A stretch of 38,090 nt of DNA from positions 1 through 38,090 of the forward strand of contig NZ_JAVHUW010000021.1 in NCBI RefSeq assembly GCF_030954495.1. The letters are read 5' to 3'. The DNA comes from Candidatus Desulfosporosinus nitrosoreducens (GTDB lineage: Bacteria; Bacillota; Desulfitobacteriia; Desulfitobacteriales; Desulfitobacteriaceae). The notes under the pieces are model-generated. The model was not told where the DNA came from. It saw only the letters and a list, made by a program, of their open reading frames with translations, and did not search any database. Positions 32,952-38,090 of the stretch are shown one piece after another; the first letter of the stretch is position 1, and each line of letters begins with the position of its first letter. The translations under genes were made by a program, and so were the position numbers.

Positions 32952-33665
32952 ATGAATAACAGTGATTTCGATTTATTTGGGCAATTCGTCCGCCTAGAAT
33001 GGTTATTGCACCGTTATCACCAGCACAATCACAGACACCACGGTCCTTTAGGTGACCCGCACCGGGGTCAGGGGCGGGTATTAGCTTTGCTAAAGCTGAA
33101 ACCGGAAATAAGCCAAAAAGAGCTCTCCGAAATTTTGGATATACGCTCCCAGTCTTTAGGAGAGTTATTGGCGAAATTGGAACGAAACGGATATATTACC
33201 AGAACACCTTCTCCGACAGACCGCCGTGTCATGAACGTTCACCTAACGGAAGCAGGAAGAGAATCCTCTGCTCAAAAGGAACAGCATGCGGATATCGAAG
33301 CCTTGTTTGACTGTTTGAATGAAGAAGAGCAAGCCACACTGAGTGATTATCTAAGCCGCATTATCCTGGCCTTAGAGCAACAATATGCCGGCGAGCCGGA
33401 AGCTGAGTTTCAAGGCCATCCACCCTTCGAGGGCAGAGGTTTTGACCGGCATTTCGGAATGGAAGGTGGCCATCCTCCTTTCCACGGCAGAGGGTTGGGC
33501 CGGCATTTCGGGATGGAAGGTGGCCGTCCGCCTTTCGATGGCAGGGGGTTTGGCCGGCATTCCGGGATGGAAGGTAAGCGCCCGCCATTTGATGGCAGAG
33601 ATTATGAGCATCATCATGAGGAGAGAGATAAACCGAACAATTCCAATTCGGATGAAGAGAATTAA
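32952..33665 (+). CDS. MarR-family regulator with repetitive His/Gly/Pro tail
   Basis: A 237-residue protein. A normal MarR winged helix (about 35-145) has QKELSEILDIRSQSLGELLA, then KLERNGYITRTPSPTDRRV. It is preceded by a His-rich stretch (HRYHQHNHRHHGPLGDPH, 20-37) and followed by a tail of three 18-residue repeats (155-208) of the type G-H-P-P-F-x-G-R-G-x-x-R-H-F-G-M-E-G, plus a partial fourth and an acidic end. Ordinary MarR proteins end near residue 145. The His-rich parts could bind metal ions or act as a flexible interaction tail. The ribosome binding site is GCGAGGAAG. Two AAGGTACCTT operators in the promoter suggest self-control. Confidence 0.88.
   Translation: MNNSDFDLFGQFVRLEWLLHRYHQHNHRHHGPLGDPHRGQGRVLALLKLKPEISQKELSEILDIRSQSLGELLAKLERNGYITRTPSPTDRRVMNVHLTEAGRESSAQKEQHADIEALFDCLNEEEQATLSDYLSRIILALEQQYAGEPEAEFQGHPPFEGRGFDRHFGMEGGHPPFHGRGLGRHFGMEGGRPPFDGRGFGRHSGMEGKRPPFDGRDYEHHHEERDKPNNSNSDEEN
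33414..33575 (+). repeat. three tandem 54-bp repeats inside the MarR gene
   Basis: Three in-frame 54-bp units, with a shorter fourth to about 33602, encode the 18-residue tail repeats. The units are similar but not identical at DNA level, with changes at third positions and a few residue swaps, so the repeat is kept as protein and is not a very recent slippage product. Confidence 0.85.
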
Positions 33666-33740
33666 CTAAATTGCTTCGCTTGCTCCTTCAGCCGATCAGA
33701 TTTGAGTTGACAAGCCGAATAATACGGTTTACAGTTTTGA

Positions 33741-33750
33741 TAGAATTCTA
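33741..33750. promoter_or_regulatory. TAGAATTCTA operator, copy 1
   Basis: The palindrome TAGAATTCTA recurs at 34473-34482 and 34515-34524 around the second MarR gene and the exporter. This copy is about 250 bases before the MarR frame, with the hairpin element in between. Confidence 0.5.
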
Positions 33751-33781
33751 ACTAAACAATTTGCCCTAGTTGGTATGGTTG

Positions 33782-33912
33782 ATCCGGCGACTAATCCGCT
33801 CTAAGACTCCCGCTTCTGCAAGCGGTGAGTTAAGAGCGGCTAAGTCCCTGGATAAGTGCGACTAAGATTCAGATGGAGTTAAAACTCCACCTGAATCAGG
33901 TCTTCTTTTTAT
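33782..33912 (-). repeat. ~130-bp dispersed hairpin element, copy 2 (inverted)
   Basis: Inverted, 96 % identical copy of 26486-26614. On the plus strand the hairpin at 33866-33897 is followed by AGGTCTTCTTTTTAT, a good Rho-independent terminator for the MarR gene ending at 33665. As with copy 1, the gene reading into the element meets it in terminator orientation. Confidence 0.85.
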
Positions 33913-33998
33913 CGGGAGTCACTCCTGTCGCTTAATAATTGCCAAGTGATTCCCGATCCTCTGTGACCGTTCAATGACCAAAAAGCAGGTGATTTGCT

Positions 33999-34445
33999 CT
34001 GGAAGCGCAAGGAAAAATCAGGCTCTATGAATTTTATCTCAGGAATATTGTACACGCAATGAAACAAAAATTAGACGCTAAGTTGATTCCGTATGACATT
34101 ACGAATCAACAGGCCCGTTTACTGGGTTATCTGGACGAGCAATTGAAGCAGGGAAAAGATATTGTGCAAAAGGATCTGGAACGCACCATAAAATTGCGTG
34201 GGTCTTCGATTACCAGTTTGCTGCAAGGCCTGGAGCGAAAAGGATTTATTATCCGCAATACAGGCAGCAGAGATGGCCGTACGAAACAGATGCGCATTAC
34301 TGAAAAGGGAATTGCTCTGATAGATGAAGTTGAAACCGCTTTTCAGGATGTCGAGGCCTTGATTTTAAAGGGCCTATCGGATGAGGAAAAAAAGATCTAT
34401 CTTAAATTGCTAAGGATCACCTATGACAATTTTAAAACAAACTGA
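33999..34445 (+). CDS. MarR-family regulator of the exporter
   Basis: A MarR protein of about 148 residues. DNA-binding part: NQQARLLGYLDEQLKQGKDI, VQKDLERTIKLRGSSITSLL, QGLERKGFIIRNTGSRDGRT. The first in-frame ATG is at 34059, but the bases before it encode EAQGKIRLYEFYLRNIVHA, which fits the usual first helix of MarR proteins. Coding therefore very probably starts upstream. In that frame the only candidate after the preceding TGA is CTG 33999, with CAGGTGAT before it. Either an unusual CTG start is used or the original ATG was lost. TAGAATTCTA dyads lie upstream of it and twice before the MATE gene downstream, marking that exporter as its target. Confidence 0.82.
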   Translation: MEAQGKIRLYEFYLRNIVHAMKQKLDAKLIPYDITNQQARLLGYLDEQLKQGKDIVQKDLERTIKLRGSSITSLLQGLERKGFIIRNTGSRDGRTKQMRITEKGIALIDEVETAFQDVEALILKGLSDEEKKIYLKLLRITYDNFKTN

Positions 34446-34472
34446 AGTTATTTTTATTTATAAACAGATGCT

Positions 34473-34524
34473 TAGAATTCTAACTTTTTCAGCATTTAAT
34501 TTTCGGCATTTAAATAGAATTCTA
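34473..34524 (+). promoter_or_regulatory. two TAGAATTCTA operators before the MATE gene
   Basis: TAGAATTCTA at 34473-34482 (within TTAGAATTCTAA) and at 34515-34524, 42 bases apart, about four helical turns. With copy 1 at 33741 they form a likely regulon of the MarR gene just upstream. Confidence 0.6.
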
Positions 34525-34589
34525 ATTAATTTCCTCATATCTTTGTCCGATTCAATTTTTAATTTAAGCATTTTAAGGAGGAATTTTTG

Positions 34590-35984
34590 ATGAAGCAAGG
34601 CGATTCTTCAAACTATTATTTTGAAGACGCTCCCATTGGGAGGGCCATCATGCACATGTCTTTGCCAATGATGCTGGGAATGTGTTTGAATGTAATATAT
34701 AACATTATTGATGCTTTTTTTATCGGGAAACTGAATCAGACGCCGATGATGTCGGCGATTGCTCTAGCTCTCCCCTTTTCAACGATCTTAATGGCGATAG
34801 GCAATTTATTCGGTACTGGAGGGGGCACATATATTTCGCGTCTTCTCGGTGAAAAAAATCTAAAGGAAGCACAGAGGGTTTCAGCTGTAACCTTTTACTT
34901 CAGCCTGATAAGCGGTTTGCTCCTGATCATTCTCTGTACCCCATTCCTTCCCTCTCTGTTGCAGCTTTTGGGAGCGAAAGGTGACACACTGCTTCCCACC
35001 CGGAATTTTATCTTGGTTTCTTTGCTCGGCAGCCCGGTTGTAGTAGCCAACTTTGCTTTAGGGCAAATTGTCCGCGCCGAAGGTGCTTCTAAGGAATCCA
35101 TGTACGGAATGGCCGTTAGTGTTCTTGTCAATATCATGCTTGACCCCATTTTAATTTTTACTTGCCATATGGGAGTGATGGGGGCAGCTTTGGCCACTGT
35201 TTTAGGCAACTTTGGTGCGGTGATTTACTATGTTTTCTACCTGCAGAAGAAAAGCATGACCTTAACTGTTGCCGCAGAATCATTCAAACCTAATTGGAGA
35301 ATGACAGGGGAAATCTTTAAAATTGGAGTATCCGCCATGATCATGGATTTATTCCTAATCGTATCCACTCTTCTACTCAACAATTTTTCAGCCGCTTACG
35401 GTGATTATGCAGTCGCTGCCTTTGGCATTTCCCAGAGAGTCGTGCAGCTTTCCGATTTTATCGGCATGGGGCTGTTTATGGGAATTGTGCCGCTTGTCGC
35501 CTATTCTTATACCGCGCGGGATATTCGCAGAATGATGGGTATCATTAAAACTACAACAGCTTATATAACTGTTTTGGTAGCCGCCGTTTCTGCGACACTG
35601 CTGCTCTTCCGTATACAAGTTATCAAACTTTTTACCGCAGACCCGCAGGTTATTAAAGTCGGAATTGTTATCTTAGCGGCAATGCTGATTTCCTCTCTCT
35701 TTACCAGCTATTCCGGACTGTTTACCGGGATCTTCCAGGGCATCGGCCGTGAAAAAGAGGCAGCTATTATGTCCATGGCGCAAGGAGTGTTCTTAATACC
35801 CATCATGATCATGGGAAATATCTGGTTTGGTCTTGATGGTGTGATTTGGTCCATGGCTGTAGCGGAAGTTCTTGCCAGCTTGATCGGCTTGGGCCTCTGG
35901 ATTCATTTCCGGAAAAACTCTGCCTTGAAAGACTTTCTTAGGCAGCCGGAACAACCGCCTTTCTGCACCGATTGGATGGATTAA
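34590..35984 (+). CDS. MATE-family multidrug exporter
   Basis: A 464-residue MATE-family (NorM/DinF-like) transporter with twelve membrane helices, exporting drugs or metabolites by Na+ or H+ antiport. Seen are PIGRAIMHMSLPMMLGMCLN (about 12-31), ALPFSTILMAIGNLFGTGGG (about 59-78), GQIVRAEGASKESMYGM (about 157-173) and, in the second half, VVQLSDFIGMGLFMGIVPLV (about 285-304). ATG 34590 lies eight bases after AGGAGG; a TTG directly before it is possible. It is 144 bases behind a MarR gene and has two palindromic operators in its leader. Confidence 0.93.
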   Translation: MKQGDSSNYYFEDAPIGRAIMHMSLPMMLGMCLNVIYNIIDAFFIGKLNQTPMMSAIALALPFSTILMAIGNLFGTGGGTYISRLLGEKNLKEAQRVSAVTFYFSLISGLLLIILCTPFLPSLLQLLGAKGDTLLPTRNFILVSLLGSPVVVANFALGQIVRAEGASKESMYGMAVSVLVNIMLDPILIFTCHMGVMGAALATVLGNFGAVIYYVFYLQKKSMTLTVAAESFKPNWRMTGEIFKIGVSAMIMDLFLIVSTLLLNNFSAAYGDYAVAAFGISQRVVQLSDFIGMGLFMGIVPLVAYSYTARDIRRMMGIIKTTTAYITVLVAAVSATLLLFRIQVIKLFTADPQVIKVGIVILAAMLISSLFTSYSGLFTGIFQGIGREKEAAIMSMAQGVFLIPIMIMGNIWFGLDGVIWSMAVAEVLASLIGLGLWIHFRKNSALKDFLRQPEQPPFCTDWMD

Positions 35985-36032
35985 TGCCGTGCCGAAAGCT
36001 TCATCCAATCTATCTAGAAACAGTCCATCTAG

Positions 36033-36056
36033 AAAAAGTACAACTCAGCAAGTTGT
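36033..36056 (-). terminator. terminator of the hgc operon
   Basis: On the minus strand ACAACT-TGCTG-AGTTGT is followed by ACTTTTTC, starting nine bases after the hgcB stop. The weak stem can also serve the converging MATE gene. Confidence 0.5.
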
Positions 36057-36064
36057 CTTGTTTC

Positions 36065-36364
36065 CTAGCAGCAACTTCCGCCAGTATTGCCCGAACAATC
36101 GCAACTCGGTTCTGTCCCGGTCAGCCAGCCTTTAATGATAGCGGCTGCACAGCCAACACCTGGCGTAACTTCCAATGCCTCAAATGGACAGTTTTTAACG
36201 CAGGCTCCGCATTCTATGCAATTATCTTTATGGATAATGAAAGATTTATTATTGCTCATGGCAAAGACGTTGTGCGGGCATACTTCAAGGCACTTCCCAC
36301 AGCCCCTGCATCTGTCTTTCTTCATTGTTAAGGTAGATACATTTTTTAAATATCTGTGTCTCAC
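36065..36364 (-). CDS. hgcB: HgcB, 2[4Fe-4S] ferredoxin of mercury methylation
   Basis: A 99-residue ferredoxin with two cluster motifs, CRGCGKCLEVCP (19-30) and CIECGACVKNCP (49-60). It then has the HgcB-specific features: a lone Cys in PGVGCAAAI (Cys 72) and a C-terminal vicinal pair (Cys 98-99), here with an additional CDC (88-90). In the known system HgcB reduces the corrinoid of HgcA and its extra thiols are thought to bind Hg(II). GTG 36364, eight bases after GAGGAG, gives this length. It begins 12 bases after the hgcA stop, the fixed gene order of this system. Confidence 0.93.
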   Translation of the reverse strand: MRHRYLKNVSTLTMKKDRCRGCGKCLEVCPHNVFAMSNNKSFIIHKDNCIECGACVKNCPFEALEVTPGVGCAAAIIKGWLTGTEPSCDCSGNTGGSCC

Positions 36365-36376
36365 AATAACACTCCT

Positions 36377-37387
36377 CTATTTGCACAAAAAGTTATCGAC
36401 TAATACAAGAACGATCCCTAAAAAGACAGAGATCATAATTGGGGGAATTGCTAGTTTCATCTCTTTCAAAACACCTGAAAAGGAAGTGTAGGTTGACGAA
36501 CCCGTAAAATTCATAGCCAGAAAAGCCGATACTGACGGCAATATTAAGAAATAAGCAAAAGCTTTTATAAAACTATAATGTGGTGTATATGGCCAGCCAT
36601 TGAGCAGGTTAACGATGACAACCCAAATAAAGCCTAATAACCAGCCTTTCCATGCAAAAGCCTTGCCGGGAATCCAAGGCAATAATAAGGGAGTTAAAAC
36701 ACATCCAAATATTATGGCACCAATATAGGCATAGACATCAACGATGCCAAAGGTCCCGAAGCCAATAAGATTTGACAAAAAGAGCACTCCAAATATCATT
36801 AAAGAAATTTTGACCGTGCTTACCAGTTCTATCGGTGTTAAAACAAGCCGATCATAGGCGCTGAACTTAACTGTCCGCATTTCAGCATTAGCTTTCATTC
36901 CTGATTCAATATACTTTTTGATATCCTCAGCTCTCACAGGGCCATACTGCACATTAAATCCTGAAGATTTCAGTACTTCATGAGCGCTAACGCCGGGTGC
37001 ACTTAACTGCGGTAGTATTAACGTTCTGTGAGTAACCTGTTTCTCTAATTGCACGATGGAAAGACGGTCTATAAGTTCTCTCGTCCCAAACGTACCTTTA
37101 CCGGCGGCACACCAGACATTGATCCCTTTAGTGTCCAGAACCAGAATCCATGCATCCAGGCCGGATAATTCTTTTCTTAGGCCGTCAAAGCTCATTTTAT
37201 AATTAGCTGTTACCAAAACAGGAGAATAACTATCAGGTTTACCGATACGGTAAAGACCAGGGCCGACTTTGTAATTCATTCTGTTGATACCCCACCGGGC
37301 TTTCCAGGAGCCGAAAATATCCTGCAATGTTAATTGAGCAGTTGTTTCGAAAATCTCTATGTTTCTGTTCAGATTAATACTGATCAT
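36377..37387 (-). CDS. hgcA: HgcA, corrinoid protein of mercury methylation
   Basis: A 336-residue membrane corrinoid protein. The N-terminal cobalamin-binding domain (to about 165) carries the family signature NVWCAAGKG (90-98); its Cys 93 is the residue known to ligate cobalt and is at the same number as in the model Pseudodesulfovibrio protein, supporting ATG 37387 (GAGGTG seven bases before) over the longer frame. Five membrane helices follow (about 185-205, 210-230, 240-257, 265-290, 312-333). HgcA transfers a methyl group from its corrinoid to Hg(II), giving methylmercury; its normal cellular role and methyl donor path (CH3-THF) are not settled. The 112-base gap to the upstream arsR gene and same strand suggest co-transcription. 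Confidence 0.95.
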   Translation of the reverse strand: MISINLNRNIEIFETTAQLTLQDIFGSWKARWGINRMNYKVGPGLYRIGKPDSYSPVLVTANYKMSFDGLRKELSGLDAWILVLDTKGINVWCAAGKGTFGTRELIDRLSIVQLEKQVTHRTLILPQLSAPGVSAHEVLKSSGFNVQYGPVRAEDIKKYIESGMKANAEMRTVKFSAYDRLVLTPIELVSTVKISLMIFGVLFLSNLIGFGTFGIVDVYAYIGAIIFGCVLTPLLLPWIPGKAFAWKGWLLGFIWVVIVNLLNGWPYTPHYSFIKAFAYFLILPSVSAFLAMNFTGSSTYTSFSGVLKEMKLAIPPIMISVFLGIVLVLVDNFLCK

Positions 37388-37499
37388 GACACAACACCTC
37401 AACTTTTTAGTTCCCAAAGTCTTTAAAAACAAATTAATTTTCCAGGCATATTTAAGTTTTAATATAAGACCCTTGTGGTTTCGGATATAAGTTTAAATA

Positions 37500-37829
37500 T
37501 TAATGAAATTTTAAACAAGAACTATCATTTTGTTCACTTCTAAATTCATCTTTATTAGATCTAAGTGCCGCTAGATAGAAAGAGACGGATTTAATGATCT
37601 CATTATTATTACTGTAGTACATCCACTGCCCTTCAGACCTTCCTCTAACAAGGCCGCTGTCACATAAAATTTTCATATGGTATGACAAGGTAGGCTGAGT
37701 AATCTTGAAATGGTCCAACAATTGACAAGCGCACATTTCACCGGCTGAAAGTAAACCGACAATTTTGAGGCGGGTCTGATCAGCTAATGCCTTGAATATA
37801 GAAATATACTCTGAGTAATTATAGGACAT
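37500..37829 (-). CDS. ArsR/SmtB-family metalloregulator
   Basis: A 109-residue ArsR-type repressor: winged helix with ALADQTRLKIVGLLSAGEMC (14-33), ACQLLDHFKITQPTLSYHMK (34-53) and LVRGRSEGQWMYYS. The EMCACQLL segment holds Cys 33 and Cys 35, a CxC as in the metal or metalloid site of ArsR-like sensors. A further Cys is at 56 (ILCDSG) and one near the C-terminus (SSCLKF). It would bind DNA without, and release it with, a thiophilic metal(loid). GGGGAGTGATTTT precedes the ATG. It directly precedes hgcA on the same strand, and a pair of matched dyads stands in its promoter, so it probably regulates itself and hgcAB. Confidence 0.93.
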   Translation of the reverse strand: MSYNYSEYISIFKALADQTRLKIVGLLSAGEMCACQLLDHFKITQPTLSYHMKILCDSGLVRGRSEGQWMYYSNNNEIIKSVSFYLAALRSNKDEFRSEQNDSSCLKFH

Positions 37830-37863
37830 AAAATCACTCCCCTATCGTTTTAAAGGCTACGAC

Positions 37864-37925
37864 TTATATAGATAAACCTCTATATAACTATTATATTACA
37901 ACGATATATAGAGAACTGTCTATAT
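37864..37925. promoter_or_regulatory. two ArsR-type operators before arsR-hgcAB
   Basis: TTATATAG-N8-CTATATAA (37864-37887, perfect 8-bp arms) and ATATAG-N8-CTATAT (37906-37925, perfect 6-bp arms) share the design ATATAG-N8-CTATAT. Their centres are 40 bases apart, about four helical turns. They lie 35-96 bases before the arsR start. Confidence 0.65.
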
Positions 37926-38090
37926 CTTACCCTACATTTTTGAGATGTTATACTAAGTTGCATATAACATATTAGATACTATCCAATCCCAACCTGTAAT
38001 ACTCCTAACTCTTAGAGGATCATTTTCTAAACTTACCAGTGTATCGCACAACCGCAACTCAACGTGTTTTAGGGTGTTAAACAACTCATT
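37926..38090. other. window end, no gene seen
   Basis: About 165 bases upstream of arsR. A small dyad ATGTTATA...TATAACAT (37945-37970) is the only structure noticed; no start codon with a ribosome binding site is present on either strand. Confidence 0.35.

Noticed and set aside
33414..33602. Tandem repeats taken as a CRISPR array
   Set aside because: The 54-bp units are contiguous, in frame and without unique spacers; they encode a repetitive protein tail.
26486..33912. The two inverted ~130-bp copies as terminal repeats of a 7-kb composite transposon
   Set aside because: No transposase or recombinase lies between them, and each copy sits as a terminator behind an unrelated gene; independent insertion is simpler.

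Overview
The window looks like a chromosomal segment of a strictly anaerobic, low-to-moderate-GC, endospore-lineage Firmicute of the Desulfosporosinus/Desulfitobacterium type. This is an inference from gene content: corrinoid-dependent methyl transfer with formyl-THF synthetase, multihaem cytochrome c in a Gram-positive codon context, sigma-54-controlled CoA metabolism, DUF438/PAS proteins, an hgcAB pair, a CtsR-type heat-shock operator and strong AGGAGG ribosome binding sites. No rRNA, tRNA, CRISPR array or intact insertion sequence was seen.

Layout. (1) 1-5.7 kb: a sigma-54 activator with CBS and PAS sensor domains sits upstream of a CoA-transferase and an acyl-CoA dehydrogenase. A -24/-12 promoter and a perfect palindrome as candidate activator site lie between them. 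(2) 5.8-10.4 kb: hsp20 behind a CtsR-like box, a DUF438/hemerythrin/PAS protein, and a two-gene unit of an octahaem hydroxylamine-oxidoreductase-like cytochrome c plus an internally duplicated eight-helix membrane protein. (3) 10.7-16.7 kb: formate-THF ligase and a three-part corrinoid methyltransferase system (UroD-like methyltransferase, corrinoid protein, methyl-THF methyltransferase), with a divergent PucR/CdaR-type regulator. Together these would move a methyl group from an outside donor to THF. (4) 17-21 kb: a small membrane protein, panB, a sulfide:quinone-oxidoreductase-like flavoprotein and a prolyl-tRNA editing-type protein, with decayed gene fragments between them.

(5) 21.1-24.5 kb: an EmrB-type drug pump whose adaptor gene (emrA type) is reduced to a relic, plus a MarR repressor. 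Three copies of a TATGG-N3-CCATA operator sit in promoter position before the pump, before a middle gene set and before marR itself; the marR transcript appears leaderless. (6) 24.5-32.7 kb: an accessory patchwork of GNAT acetyltransferases, a Cys-rich protein, a dipeptide-epimerase-like enolase-superfamily enzyme, a Fur-boxed DUF3793 gene, an HD protein, a nucleotidyltransferase and an HTH-methyltransferase fusion. A dispersed ~130-bp hairpin element occurs here (26.5 kb) and inverted at 33.8 kb. (7) 32.9-36 kb: two MarR regulators, each with its own palindromic operators, and a MATE exporter.

(8) 36-38 kb: an arsR-hgcA-hgcB cluster, the mercury-methylation gene pair, with two evenly spaced ArsR-type operators in front. 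The corrinoid/THF one-carbon genes of region 3 are of the kind that supply methyl groups to HgcA, but a direct link is inference only.
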